From contig CAJXJK010000001.1 of the NCBI GenBank assembly GCA_913054135.1, positions 124,001 through 188,000 on the forward strand: DNA of 64,000 nucleotides, written 5' to 3'. This DNA is from an uncultured Flavobacteriales bacterium (GTDB taxonomy: Bacteria; Bacteroidota; Bacteroidia; Flavobacteriales_D; Crocinitomicaceae). The translations under genes and the position numbers were made by a program. This document shows, piece after piece, positions 18,299 to 27,550 of this stretch. The notes under the pieces were generated by a model. The model saw nothing but the letters and a program-made list of their open reading frames with translations. It was not told where the DNA came from and did not search any database. Position 1 is the stretch's first letter. Each line of letters begins with the position of its first letter.

Positions 18299-20000
18299 CT
18301 TGAAGAAATTGATCTACATATTATTATTGTCTGTTTCTAGCATTAGCTGGTCGCAAAAAGAGTGGATTAATGCGGCTGTTAATGCAGCAACTGTGACCTC
18401 AAATGATGTATTCACTTATCAAATTAGCACTGATTGTGATTGTGATATTATTGCACCAAACCTATCAGCCTTTGATATCATTGATATGGAATCAGGCAAG
18501 TCAAAATCATTCAGTTCATTTAACGGGCAGTCATCTGGCGAGCAGTGCACCAATACACTCACCTACCTCTTAAGAGGTAAGAAAAAGGGGAAATTTGAAA
18601 TTGGGGAGGCCAAAGCGAAATGCCCGAAGAGCAAAAAAAGTTCGACATCAATCAACATTGAAGTCTTGAGTGCAGATGAAGTTCATAAAAAGGCTCAAGG
18701 TGAAGCTCCTTATTATTTCAATCTTGAAACGAATAAAAAAACCGCCAAAATTGGTGAGCCCGTGATCATTGATTTTTTCATGTTTACGAGGGCACGACCG
18801 CAAGACATAACAACCATTACTTCAGGAAATGCAGGAGGTAACTTTAGACAAAACCTTTTTGAAGAAACATCACAAGGCTTCTCCTTCCCTGTTTATCAGG
18901 TAAAGGTGAAAGGCAATGATTACTACAAAATTCATTTAAGACAAGAGGTAATTCTTCCATCTGCTGCCGGTAAACTAGTAATTGAGCCTTATTTCGGTAG
19001 AGCTGTAGAACGCTATGAGGTGTTCAATGCCATTTATATGGAAGGATATTCAAACAGCATCACAATTGATGTCAAAGATTTACCAAGCAAACGCCCTGAC
19101 AATTATTATGGAATGGTTGGTGATTTTGAACTTACCCATGCCATCAGCCAAACTACTATTGCTGCTAAACATGCTTTTGAATTGACTGTTAAAATATCAG
19201 GTACCGGAACGTTTAATCTTTTTAAGGATCCAGAGTTCTTACTACCTGAAAGCTTTGGGGCAACTCCTGATGAGCCTATAAGCAACTTGAAGATTTCAGA
19301 AAATGGACTAACTGGAGACGTTGAATACACCTTTATTTTGACCCCTATTAAAGAAGGAAAGTATAACATCCTCCCTTATTCTTTTGGATATTACAGTTTG
19401 AAGGAAGGCACTTTTAAATCAGTAGCAACCGAAAGTTTTGAAATCAATGTAACACCAGGTGAAGGCGGAGATATTGAAGACCCGAATAATAATGGAGGAA
19501 TAATTGTTGAAGATGACATTCGACATATACATAAGAACAATAACCTTTTCACACTTTCAGGATTTTTTGGAGGACTTTTCTTTTGGCTATTGATTCTCAT
19601 TCCGTTAATGTCAGTGTTCATTTTCTTCTTAATCAAGCGAAAAAAATCAAGATTAACAGATGGTGAGAAGGTAGCTCAAGAACAGAGAGAAGTGAAGAAA
19701 ACGGTTGCGAAAAGTGTACAAGATATTCAAAAGTCAGACACCTTAAACATTCGTCAATTGAAGGCTAATTTAGATGAATACCTAATCACTAATTTAAGTT
19801 TAGGAAGATCTCAGCTTTCTAAGTCATCTGTATCTTCAAAGCTGCAAGAAAAAGGATGTGATGACAAATTGAAATCAGATTTTGAAAGTATTTGGAGTAA
19901 AATTGAAATGGCACAATATGCTCCTATCTCAAATGAGAATTTGGATCAATTGGCCAAGGATACGTCAACATTAATTAAGGATTTAAATAAGATACTATGA
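18270..20000 (+). CDS. batD: BatD, exported beta-domain protein with membrane anchor
   Basis: The 576-residue protein begins with a basic stretch and signal sequence (KKLIYILLLSVSSISWSQ). It has repeated Ig-like beta domains through about residue 400, a membrane span at about 425-448 (LFFWLLILIPLMSVFIFFLI) and a basic, helical cytoplasmic tail. Length and layout fit the BatD (oxygen tolerance) family. The ATG start lies 29 bp inside batC, and a TTG nearer the signal peptide is possible. It overlaps batE by four bases (ATGA). Its periplasmic part probably contacts the vWA domains of BatA/BatB. Confidence 0.9.
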   Translation: MAHPEKKIGSLKKLIYILLLSVSSISWSQKEWINAAVNAATVTSNDVFTYQISTDCDCDIIAPNLSAFDIIDMESGKSKSFSSFNGQSSGEQCTNTLTYLLRGKKKGKFEIGEAKAKCPKSKKSSTSINIEVLSADEVHKKAQGEAPYYFNLETNKKTAKIGEPVIIDFFMFTRARPQDITTITSGNAGGNFRQNLFEETSQGFSFPVYQVKVKGNDYYKIHLRQEVILPSAAGKLVIEPYFGRAVERYEVFNAIYMEGYSNSITIDVKDLPSKRPDNYYGMVGDFELTHAISQTTIAAKHAFELTVKISGTGTFNLFKDPEFLLPESFGATPDEPISNLKISENGLTGDVEYTFILTPIKEGKYNILPYSFGYYSLKEGTFKSVATESFEINVTPGEGGDIEDPNNNGGIIVEDDIRHIHKNNNLFTLSGFFGGLFFWLLILIPLMSVFIFFLIKRKKSRLTDGEKVAQEQREVKKTVAKSVQDIQKSDTLNIRQLKANLDEYLITNLSLGRSQLSKSSVSSKLQEKGCDDKLKSDFESIWSKIEMAQYAPISNENLDQLAKDTSTLIKDLNKIL

Positions 20001-20758
20001 TGAAAAGTATCCTAACATATTTACTCTTATTAGTTGGATTGACTTCAATCGCTTCAGAAGGATCAACAAATCTTGATGATGCCAATACCGCCTACGAAGC
20101 AAAGAACTATAAGCTAGCCATTGAAACATACGAAGCTCTTATTGCCGAAGGAAATGTATCTGCAGACATTTATTATAATTACGGAAACGCTCAGTATAGA
20201 TCAGGTGATTTAGGCTTATCAATTTGGGGATATGAATCTGCCTTGCAGTTAGACCCCGATCATGAAGATGCCTTATTCAATTTAGAGTTTGTCAATGCGC
20301 AAACAACTGATCATATTTCTACATCACGACAAGGAATTAGACACTGGTTAGGCAGCATGTTCTTTACTGAAAGCATCAACTTTTGGGCCTATTTTTCAAT
20401 CGGTTCTTCGATATTATTGAGCCTTACAATACTACTGTTTTTAAGATCTCAAAGAGGTAGAAAAAGAAGTTTATTGTTATTGGCTTCGGCTGGATTTTCT
20501 CTCTTTTTGATTGGTGGAATAATCATTGGATATTCTCATCATAATCGTATCCACAATCAAGATCAGGCAATTGTGATTTCTGATTTGGTAGATGTTAAAA
20601 TGTCACCAATGGATGATGCTAAACCTTCATTTAGCTTAGGCGCGGGAGCAAAAGTGGATTTATTATCTTCTCAAGATAAAGCCACTGCGGGCTGGGTTGA
20701 AATTGAAATGAATGGAAACCAAGGTTGGGTGGAGATTGGTTCGGTTAAGGCTTTTTAG
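19997..20758 (+). CDS. batE: BatE, TPR and SH3-like membrane protein
   Basis: The 253-residue protein has a signal peptide and two TPR units at about residues 25-95 (NTAYEAKNYKLAIETYEALI, YYNYGNAQYRSGDLGLSIWG). Two membrane spans follow (about 128-148 and 155-176), then a C-terminal bacterial SH3-like domain (VISDLVDVKMSPMDDAK to GWVEIGSVKAF). This is the standard BatE layout. It is the last gene of the operon, 10 bp before a bidirectional terminator, and overlaps batD by ATGA. Confidence 0.9.
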   Translation: MMKSILTYLLLLVGLTSIASEGSTNLDDANTAYEAKNYKLAIETYEALIAEGNVSADIYYNYGNAQYRSGDLGLSIWGYESALQLDPDHEDALFNLEFVNAQTTDHISTSRQGIRHWLGSMFFTESINFWAYFSIGSSILLSLTILLFLRSQRGRKRSLLLLASAGFSLFLIGGIIIGYSHHNRIHNQDQAIVISDLVDVKMSPMDDAKPSFSLGAGAKVDLLSSQDKATAGWVEIEMNGNQGWVEIGSVKAF

Positions 20759-20760
20759 GC

Positions 20761-20800
20761 AAAAAAAAAGAGCCCCAAATTTGGAGCTCTTCTCTTTATA
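20761..20800. terminator. Bidirectional terminator between batE and dnaJ
   Basis: The arms AAGAGC and GCTCTT (20768-20773 and 20786-20791) enclose a CC/GG extension with one C-A mismatch and the loop AAATTT. On the minus strand the stem is followed by nine T, a strong signal for the dnaJ side. On the plus strand the following TCTCTTTATA is weaker. It lies between two convergent operons. Confidence 0.8.
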
Positions 20801-20820
20801 TAATTGATATTTAAGTAATC

Positions 20821-21951
20821 CTATCCGCTAAAGAAATCTTTCATTTTAGAGAAGAAACCTTCATCTTTTGTAGATGGTTTTGGCTGGAAATTATCTGAAT
20901 CTCTTAGTTTCTCTAAAATTGCTTTTTCTTCAGAAGACAGTTTCTTTGGTGTCCATACATTAATATGCACAAACAAGTCTCCCGTTCCGTACCCTTGAAC
21001 TGAAGGCAATCCCTTACCTCTCAGTCTCAACATTTTTCCTGATTGCGTTCCTGACTCTACTTTGATCTTTGCTTTTCCTTCAACTAAAGGAACTTCAATT
21101 GACTGGCCTAAAGCGGCATCCACGAAACTTACATAAGCTTCATAATGCAAGTTTTGACCATCTCTTTGAAGTAGATCATTTTTCTCTTCTTCAATAACGA
21201 CCAATAAATCACCAGGCACTCCATCAAATGGTCCCGCATTTCCTTTTCCACCAACTTTTAGTTGCATCCCTTCTTCTACTCCTGCTGGTATATTGATCTC
21301 AACAAGCTCTTCTTGTCTTTTTAATCCTTGAGCATCAACTCCGCTTGGTCTTTTGCCAATGGTCTTTCCTGTTCCGTGACATGACTGACAAGTACTTTGA
21401 GTTTGCATAGCACCCAACATTGTTTGTTGAACTCTTAATACTCTACCTTGTCCGTTACAAGTTTTACAAGTTGAATAGGTAACTCCTTCGGCATTCACCA
21501 ATTTGTTAACCTTAATTTTCTTTTTGACTCCGTTGGCAACTTCTCCGAGGTCCATTTTGATTTTGATTCTCAAATCTGAACCTCTGGCTACTCTTTGGCC
21601 ACGACCTCCGCCACCTCTTCTTCCTCCGCCACCGCCGAATGCGCCACCGAAAATATCTCCGAACTGATCAAATATGTCATCCATATTCATTCCGCCAAAT
21701 CCACCGCCGCCTCCGCCGCTTGCTCCTCCTACACCTTGATGACCGAATCGGTCATATCTCGCACGCTTATCGGCATCCGACAAAATCTCATAAGCCTCAG
21801 CAGCTTCTTTAAATTTGTCTTCAGCTTCTTTATCATCCGGATTTCTATCTGGGTGAAATTTAAGCGCGATTTTTCTGTACGCCTTCTTTATCTCCTTCTC
21901 GTCTGCCGTTTTTTCAACGCCTAATATGTCGTAGTAATCTCTTTTACTCAT
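20821..21951 (-). CDS. dnaJ: Chaperone DnaJ with a reduced zinc region
   Basis: The 376-residue co-chaperone stimulates DnaK ATPase and delivers unfolded clients. The J domain is at residues 1-70 with HPD at 33-35, a long Gly/Phe-rich linker at about 72-120, and substrate-binding domains after 200. The central zinc region has only two CxxCxGxG motifs (Cys162/165 and Cys188/191) instead of the four of the E. coli protein, so a single zinc site is expected. The spacing is filled by an ordered segment, which suggests a lineage trait rather than damage. It is 42 bp downstream of grpE; dnaK is not in the window. Confidence 0.96.
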   Translation of the reverse strand: MSKRDYYDILGVEKTADEKEIKKAYRKIALKFHPDRNPDDKEAEDKFKEAAEAYEILSDADKRARYDRFGHQGVGGASGGGGGGFGGMNMDDIFDQFGDIFGGAFGGGGGRRGGGGRGQRVARGSDLRIKIKMDLGEVANGVKKKIKVNKLVNAEGVTYSTCKTCNGQGRVLRVQQTMLGAMQTQSTCQSCHGTGKTIGKRPSGVDAQGLKRQEELVEINIPAGVEEGMQLKVGGKGNAGPFDGVPGDLLVVIEEEKNDLLQRDGQNLHYEAYVSFVDAALGQSIEVPLVEGKAKIKVESGTQSGKMLRLRGKGLPSVQGYGTGDLFVHINVWTPKKLSSEEKAILEKLRDSDNFQPKPSTKDEGFFSKMKDFFSG

Positions 21952-21993
21952 TTTCTTAGATGTTAGATTCTAAACCTAGATTCTAAACTCTTT

Positions 21994-22548
21994 TTATTGT
22001 CCTACTACTACTTTCGCGTAGCGTAAAACATGTCCTTTTAAATTATATCCTCTCTCAACAACATCAACACACTTACCTTTATCTTCTTCTGTTGGAGCTG
22101 GAATTTGTGTGATTGCCTCATGCTTATCAGCATCAAAAACTTCTCCTTTGGCGTTCATTGGTTCTAGACCCTTCGCAACCAAAGTATTTAATAGTTTTTG
22201 GCTAATCAACTTAAATCCTTCTTTAACCATTTCAATATCATCAACCTTCTCATTATTCGCAATTGCTCTTTCAAAATCATCTAATGTTCCTAAAACATCT
22301 TTGATAACAGAACCTGAAGCAGTGCTAATAATCTCAGCCTTTTCCTTGATACTTCTCTTTCTAAAATTGTCAAAATCTGAATAGAGCAATAAGTACTTTT
22401 TGTTCAGTTCATCATATTTCGCCTGAAGATCATTTTCTTCTGTCGCTTCTTCATTTTGATCAGTGTTTTCAGAGTCGGTATTTTCAACCGTTTCTTCAAC
22501 ATTCGAATTTTGTTCTTCTTCGTTTATTTGATCGTCTTTAGTTGTCAT
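21994..22548 (-). CDS. grpE: Nucleotide exchange factor GrpE
   Basis: The 184-residue protein has an acidic disordered N-terminus (to about residue 40), then a long coiled coil (LQAKYDELNKKYLLLYSDFD) with the conserved FRKRSIKEK segment. The C-terminal beta domain carries FDADKHEAITQIP and VVERGYNLKGHVLRYAKVVV. It releases ADP from DnaK. It is first in a grpE-dnaJ operon. The 194-bp upstream gap holds repeated TGTCAG elements and a -24/-12-like site described separately. Confidence 0.96.
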   Translation of the reverse strand: MTTKDDQINEEEQNSNVEETVENTDSENTDQNEEATEENDLQAKYDELNKKYLLLYSDFDNFRKRSIKEKAEIISTASGSVIKDVLGTLDDFERAIANNEKVDDIEMVKEGFKLISQKLLNTLVAKGLEPMNAKGEVFDADKHEAITQIPAPTEEDKGKCVDVVERGYNLKGHVLRYAKVVVGQ

Positions 22549-22572
22549 GCTTATTCAATTTCTTAGTTCATC

Positions 22573-22587
22573 TCAAAAACACTGCCA
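22573..22587 (-). promoter_or_regulatory. Candidate sigma-54-like -24/-12 element before grpE
   Basis: Read on the minus strand the sequence is TGGCAG, five bases, then TTGA, 25 bp before the grpE ATG. Its GG and G are at the spacing required of a -24/-12 promoter; the usual -12 C is A. A comparable element precedes groES. No CIRCE element is present. This is a pattern match by eye and remains tentative. Confidence 0.3.
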
Positions 22588-22607
22588 TTAAAGGGATTAA
22601 GACATTG

Positions 22608-22655
22608 TGTCAGAATCTGTCAGCATTTGTAAATATTGGGCTGCAAAGGTGACAG
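22608..22655. promoter_or_regulatory. TGTCAG repeats upstream of grpE
   Basis: The plus strand shows two direct copies of TGTCAG ten bases apart (22608-22613 and 22618-22623) and TGACAG at 22650-22655. They lie just upstream of the -24/-12-like element, in the position of an activator-binding region. Similar TGTCAG/CTGACA sequences make up the terminator stem upstream of groES. Possible regulator operator; function inferred. Confidence 0.35.
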
Positions 22656-22742
22656 TTTTTCTTGAATTAGTTATTTAAAAAGGATAGAAAATTTGAGGAT
22701 ATGGTAGTCAGGCAAATCGAGTGAATTTTCGACAGGAAATTT

Positions 22743-24365
22743 TTATCGAGATTTCGGCTGCATTTTGTTCCAGGCTCCCGTCTTCTTGATCTTTTCAACA
22801 AAAGCATAAAGAAGCATGGCAAGGGAAAGGTAACAAGCGATACGCCCTAAGAAGTCTCCATATTTCGAAAAGAAAGTAATTTCTTCATTTTGATTTATTT
22901 CACCTTGAATGGTACCATATTCGTCCCATCCCATTTCTGAAATAATCTCTCCTCTTTGATCAATAAAACAAGAGATTCCTGTATTAGCCGACCGTGCAAC
23001 TGATCGTCTATTTTCAATTGCTCTAATTTGAGAGAACATTCTGTGCTGTTTGTACCCCGGAGTATCGCCCCACCAACCATCATTAGTGATGACCGTAATT
23101 ATCGTGGCACCTTTTCTAACAAACATTGAAGCAAAATCTCCATACACAGATTCGTAGCAAATAAGCGGAGCGTAGAAAACACCTTTAGCTTCAAAAACCA
23201 CAGGTTCTTCCCCTATCCCTAACATTCCTGAAGTTCCACCAAGCTCTACTGAATATTCATCCAGAAAAGGCAACATACCTACAAACGGTAATTTCTCGCC
23301 CCCTAGAACTAATTTAGATTTATGATACAATTCTAAAGGCATATTTGACTTTAACATCAATGCTGTGTTGTAGTTTTCATACCATTCAGTTCCGTAAGGT
23401 CGTGAAGCAACCGAATTTTTCTTTTCATAAATCTGATAGGTATCTGCACCAATCAACATTGGAATTTGCCCTGAGGTATCAAGAAAGTTTTTGAGCATTA
23501 AAACCTCTGGACTAATGGCCAATCCATCTTCTTTTACAGGATAAGGAATAGCCGTTTCAGGTGCAAGGATCAAATCTGTGTCTTCAGAAATATCTGCCTC
23601 TGCAGCCATGATTAACTTATTTAGCTGAATTTGAGCTGGCAAATAGAACTTGGCCGTATGCGCTTCAATGTTGGGCTGAACGATCGTAATATTCACAGGG
23701 TTTGGTTTCTCTTCATATCTGTAATAGATAAATAAAGAAGATAGAACTGGGACAATAATTGCTCCGATAACGAAAATAAAATTGGGTGTTTGAATCTTGA
23801 AAGTCTCTTTTTTGAAAACGATATTTCTATAAATGATGAAGATGAAAATATTCACCAATAGAATCCAAAAAGTACCGCCCGACACACCTGAATATTCATA
23901 CCACTGCATGAGCTTAGGAGAATCTCCCAAAATGTGACCAAGATTGAGCCATGGCCAAGACAACTCCCAATAAAAGTGACAAAATTCAAAAGCCATCCAC
24001 AGCACGAGTAATGACAAAAGTGCCTTGCCTTCACTTAAATGTTTTCGCACAAATCCGGCAAAGAAAAAGGGTAGACACATTAAAAGTGCATTGGCAAAAA
24101 TAGCCATATATGCACCCGAAGGAGATGCATTGTAAATCCACCAAACCGTGATAGCATTAAAAATGACAAAGTAGAGATAATTGACTCCCAGTCGGATGAA
24201 AAACTTGCCTTTAACGGCTTTATCTATTTGATAATTTGCAATTAAAAGTGGAACGAAAGCCACAAAAGCTAAAGGAAAAACACCTCCAGTAAAAGGAAAA
24301 CTGACACCTAAAATAAGTCCACCTACAATAGCGTACAAAAAAAGAATTCCCACTTTCAAATCCAT
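22743..24365 (-). CDS. lnt: Apolipoprotein N-acyltransferase
   Basis: The 540-residue inner-membrane enzyme adds the third acyl chain to lipoproteins. Several N-terminal membrane spans (to about residue 220) are followed by the nitrilase-like domain. All three catalytic residues are identifiable: Glu in LILAPETAIPYP, Lys in YHKSKLVLGGEKLPF, and Cys in PLICYESVYG. A further span closes the C-terminus. Many lipoproteins in this window (ApbE, GldK, LptE, the DUF547 protein) would be substrates. It lies upstream of grpE on the same strand with a 194-bp gap and is divergent from the acyltransferase gene. Confidence 0.95.
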   Translation of the reverse strand: MDLKVGILFLYAIVGGLILGVSFPFTGGVFPLAFVAFVPLLIANYQIDKAVKGKFFIRLGVNYLYFVIFNAITVWWIYNASPSGAYMAIFANALLMCLPFFFAGFVRKHLSEGKALLSLLVLWMAFEFCHFYWELSWPWLNLGHILGDSPKLMQWYEYSGVSGGTFWILLVNIFIFIIYRNIVFKKETFKIQTPNFIFVIGAIIVPVLSSLFIYYRYEEKPNPVNITIVQPNIEAHTAKFYLPAQIQLNKLIMAAEADISEDTDLILAPETAIPYPVKEDGLAISPEVLMLKNFLDTSGQIPMLIGADTYQIYEKKNSVASRPYGTEWYENYNTALMLKSNMPLELYHKSKLVLGGEKLPFVGMLPFLDEYSVELGGTSGMLGIGEEPVVFEAKGVFYAPLICYESVYGDFASMFVRKGATIITVITNDGWWGDTPGYKQHRMFSQIRAIENRRSVARSANTGISCFIDQRGEIISEMGWDEYGTIQGEINQNEEITFFSKYGDFLGRIACYLSLAMLLYAFVEKIKKTGAWNKMQPKSR

Positions 24366-24449
24366 GAGACAAAAGTAATGTATTTCTCTGATAATTTTTG
24401 CTAGTAGACGGAGTGAAACAAATGGCCATATTTCTCGTACATTTACGAT

Positions 24450-25562
24450 ATGTCAACAAAGAGAAAACTCATTTACAAAGACATAGATACGTTAAGGTTT
24501 TTGGCGGCAGTACCAATTGTGCTTTATTGTGTTTTTTACTTAATGAATTCTTACAAGGATAACGTGATATTCACCTTAACAGGTGGTTTCAAGTATCTGA
24601 AAATGGCTTCGGTCGAATTTTTCTTCTTTCTATCTGCATTTTTATTGACTGCCCATGCTCTAAGAGAATACAAGTACAATTCTAGTTTTCAGCTGAGCTC
24701 TTTCTTAGCAAGACGTTCTTTAAGAATCAGTGTTCATTTTATCGTTCTGATTCTTTTTACATTTTTGATCCTGCCCTGGGTTTTGAATATCCTGCAATTA
24801 AATAATACGGTCGGTCAAAACTTTTATTCCAATCTAATTCATTTCACTTCTGAAAGTCATTTGTTCACTGCAGAGCAAGTATTGCTAGTTGGTTTATCAT
24901 GGTTTTTAGTGATGTTTCTAATTTTCTATTTCATTCTTGGAATAATATTCAAATTATTTCATCTTAAACTTAGAGTAATATCTTTTGCCTTAATTTTTAT
25001 TGGGCTACTTGATAGAGCATATCACACTTTGGTCTCGGATTCATTTGAACTTGACCCTTTCGCTTACCTTATTCCAATAGGGATGGGATTATTGTTCGGG
25101 AATTTCATACGAAACGAAAAAAGGTCTCTTGATCCCTTGAAAGAGATTTCAAAAGGTACTAACCTAATTATTTACTTTGTAGGAGGCACAGTAATCGTGA
25201 CTGGCTATTTCATTCTTAAAGAAACCTATTTTGCTTTAGCGATACCTTTAATCATTAACTTCTTTTTTGGATACGTCATAATTGACCAGACTTTCGGTAA
25301 AAACTCATTATTCAAGTTGAGAAAATTAAAAAAACTAGGGCGAGCAGGAAGGTTATCTTACGGCTTGATTGTATACACCTTTATCATTTCAGTTCTGACC
25401 TATATAGGAATGGAATCGTTAGAATTTGAATCAACAGCAATTACCACCCAACTCCTATTCTTATTTTTATCTCTTGCACTTGGGACTTCGGTGGCGTATT
25501 TTACCTACAATAGAATTGACAAAGCCATTCTCGCAATTAAAAGCGAATTTAAGAAGGTTTAG
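24450..25562 (+). CDS. Acyltransferase-3 family membrane protein, catalytic His replaced
   Basis: The 370-residue protein has about ten hydrophobic spans and the acyltransferase-3 start IDTLRFLAAVPIVLY. Members usually transfer acyl groups to sugars or lipids on the cell surface and carry an R-x10-H motif in the first span; here the His position is Cys (R-x10-C, ending VLYC). The second span FFFFLSAFLLTAHA and the following RRSLRI match the family. A near-match -7 element (TACATTTA) lies about 10 bp before the ATG. The 3' end overlaps the convergent ABC-F gene by 14 bp. The family is clear; activity is uncertain because of the replaced residue. Confidence 0.85.
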   Translation: MSTKRKLIYKDIDTLRFLAAVPIVLYCVFYLMNSYKDNVIFTLTGGFKYLKMASVEFFFFLSAFLLTAHALREYKYNSSFQLSSFLARRSLRISVHFIVLILFTFLILPWVLNILQLNNTVGQNFYSNLIHFTSESHLFTAEQVLLVGLSWFLVMFLIFYFILGIIFKLFHLKLRVISFALIFIGLLDRAYHTLVSDSFELDPFAYLIPIGMGLLFGNFIRNEKRSLDPLKEISKGTNLIIYFVGGTVIVTGYFILKETYFALAIPLIINFFFGYVIIDQTFGKNSLFKLRKLKKLGRAGRLSYGLIVYTFIISVLTYIGMESLEFESTAITTQLLFLFLSLALGTSVAYFTYNRIDKAILAIKSEFKKV

Positions 25563-27474
25563 ATTTCAAGTGATCTAATGAAGCAGATGCGTCTTCCCAA
25601 TTTTGCATCTCTGTATCCAAAGCTGTTTTTAGCCTATCGTAATCTTGCAAGATTGTATTATAATTAGAATTTTCAGAATAAGAAGTCTCCTCTAACTCCT
25701 TGGCCTTCAATGCAAGTTCAGTTTCTAGGGTCTCAATTTCTCTTTCAGCTTTTTTCACTCTGTTTTCCAGCTTTTTCAAATGAGCTTTTTCTTCTTTTGA
25801 AGCCTTGTAAACTTCTTTTTTGGCAGAAGGAGCAGCAGCCTTTTTCACCGGCTTAGAGCTAATATCATCATCACTAAATTTGGCCAAAAATTCATTCACA
25901 CCAAAATAATGTAGCTTCACATTGTCAGGATGAATCTCCCAAATTTTATTTGAAAGACCATCTAAGAAATCTCTATCGTGAGAAACCAAAAGCATTGTTC
26001 CTTCATAGGCTTTCAATGCATCTTTTAAAATTTCTTTACTTTGAATGTCTAGATGATTGGTAGGCTCATCCATTATTAATAGATTGAAATCTTCAAATAA
26101 TAATTTACAAATAGCCAATCTAGTACGCTCTCCTCCTGAAAGGACTTTTACATATTTATCAGAGGCTTCTCCGCCGAATAAAAACGCACCTAATATTGCT
26201 CGGATATCCTTTCTCTTCTCGCCTTTTGCGATTTCATCAATCGTTTCAAATACTGTTTTCTCAGGATCTAACTTTTCAGCTGAATCTTGAGCGAAATATC
26301 CAATGGTCACATTATGCCCTAATTCTACATTACCTTCATGCGGAATGTCACCTGTGATACATTTAATAAGAGTGGACTTACCTACTCCGTTAGGACCTAA
26401 AAGTGCAATCTTTTCACCTCTTGCCAACAGTACTTCTAAATTTGAGAAGATCTTTTTATCACCATACGATTTTGAGAGGTTTTGAATATCCAACACTCTT
26501 TTCCCAGAAGGGTTATCAAGGGTGAATTTTACATTGAATCCTGCTCTTTCAATGGTGTCAATTTCAATTCTTTCAACCTTATCAAGTTTCTTAATCAATG
26601 ATTGAGCAAATGCTGCTTTGTTCGCTTTCGCTCTATACTTATTGATAAGATCTTCTGTTCGCTTAATCTCTTTGTCTTGGTTTTTCTTAGCAGCAACAGC
26701 ACGCTCCATTTCTTCGGCATGTAACACCAAGTACTTAGAGTAATTGCACTTATAGTCGTAAAGTCTTTGATTCGCAATCTCAACTGTTCTGTTTGTCACA
26801 TTATCTAAGAATCTCTTGTCGTGCGAAATCAAAACTAATCCTCCCTTAAAATTGATCAGATAGTTTTCAAGCCATTGAATGGACACGATATCTAAGTGAT
26901 TCGTAGGCTCATCAATCAACAAGACGTCAGGATTGTTCACTAATAATCTTGCCAGCTCAACTCTCATTTGCCATCCACCAGAAAAGCTACCAATTAAATT
27001 ATCAAATTCGTTTTGCTTGAATCCAAGCCCTTTTAAAACTTGCTCAATTTTCTCTGCAATTGAATGAGCGTCCAAAATTGTAAGTCTCTCATTCAAATCT
27101 GTTACTTCTTCAATTAATTCAGAATATGAATCAGATTCATAATCCGTTCTTGTAGTAAGTTCATGATTTACCTGATCTAGCCGTTCTTGAATTTTAGCAA
27201 TTTCTGTATTTGATTGCTCAATATATGCTCGAACCGAGATGTCTTTTCTGATTTCAATATCTTGAGTAAGATATCCAATTGAAGAAGACTTATCAATTAC
27301 GACAGTACCTTCGGTTGGTGTCAAACCTTTAGATATCAATCCTAAAAGAGTTGATTTACCAACTCCATTTTTACCTGTAAGCCCAATTTTATCTCCCTTA
27401 TCAATAAATAGAGAAATATTCTTGTACAAAAATCCTTGCGGAAGGTGATATGACAGGTTACCGATTCTTACCAT
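25549..27474 (-). CDS. ABC-F family ATPase (ribosome-associated)
   Basis: The 641-residue soluble protein has two ABC domains. The first has Walker A GKNGVGKST, signature GSFSGGWQMR and DEPTNHLD; the second has Walker A GPNGVGKST, signature LSGGERTRL and DEPTNHLD. An arm/linker rich in charged residues joins them, and the C-terminus is a Lys/Glu coiled coil (about 560-640). No membrane spans are present. This is the ABC-F layout (Uup/YdiF type), whose members act on the ribosome in translation or antibiotic protection. The subfamily cannot be fixed by eye. It follows the gldM2 unit but is separated by a terminator. Confidence 0.93.
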   Translation of the reverse strand: MVRIGNLSYHLPQGFLYKNISLFIDKGDKIGLTGKNGVGKSTLLGLISKGLTPTEGTVVIDKSSSIGYLTQDIEIRKDISVRAYIEQSNTEIAKIQERLDQVNHELTTRTDYESDSYSELIEEVTDLNERLTILDAHSIAEKIEQVLKGLGFKQNEFDNLIGSFSGGWQMRVELARLLVNNPDVLLIDEPTNHLDIVSIQWLENYLINFKGGLVLISHDKRFLDNVTNRTVEIANQRLYDYKCNYSKYLVLHAEEMERAVAAKKNQDKEIKRTEDLINKYRAKANKAAFAQSLIKKLDKVERIEIDTIERAGFNVKFTLDNPSGKRVLDIQNLSKSYGDKKIFSNLEVLLARGEKIALLGPNGVGKSTLIKCITGDIPHEGNVELGHNVTIGYFAQDSAEKLDPEKTVFETIDEIAKGEKRKDIRAILGAFLFGGEASDKYVKVLSGGERTRLAICKLLFEDFNLLIMDEPTNHLDIQSKEILKDALKAYEGTMLLVSHDRDFLDGLSNKIWEIHPDNVKLHYFGVNEFLAKFSDDDISSKPVKKAAAPSAKKEVYKASKEEKAHLKKLENRVKKAEREIETLETELALKAKELEETSYSENSNYNTILQDYDRLKTALDTEMQNWEDASASLDHLKSKPS

Positions 27475-27505
27475 AGTAAATCGGCGACAAAGTTAGCAAC
27501 AAAAA

Positions 27506-27545
27506 AACAACCCTCACCATTCATAATGAATGATGAGGGTTTTTA
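27506..27545 (-). terminator. Terminator after gldM2
   Basis: The minus strand reads ACCCTCAtCATTCAT, a short loop, then ATGAATGgTGAGGGT, followed by TTGTTTTTTT. This is a long stem with one internal mismatch and a T-rich tail directly after the gldM2 stop at 27551. The plus-strand side has only TTTT, so it works mainly on the minus strand. Confidence 0.85.
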
Positions 27546-27550
27546 CTCAA

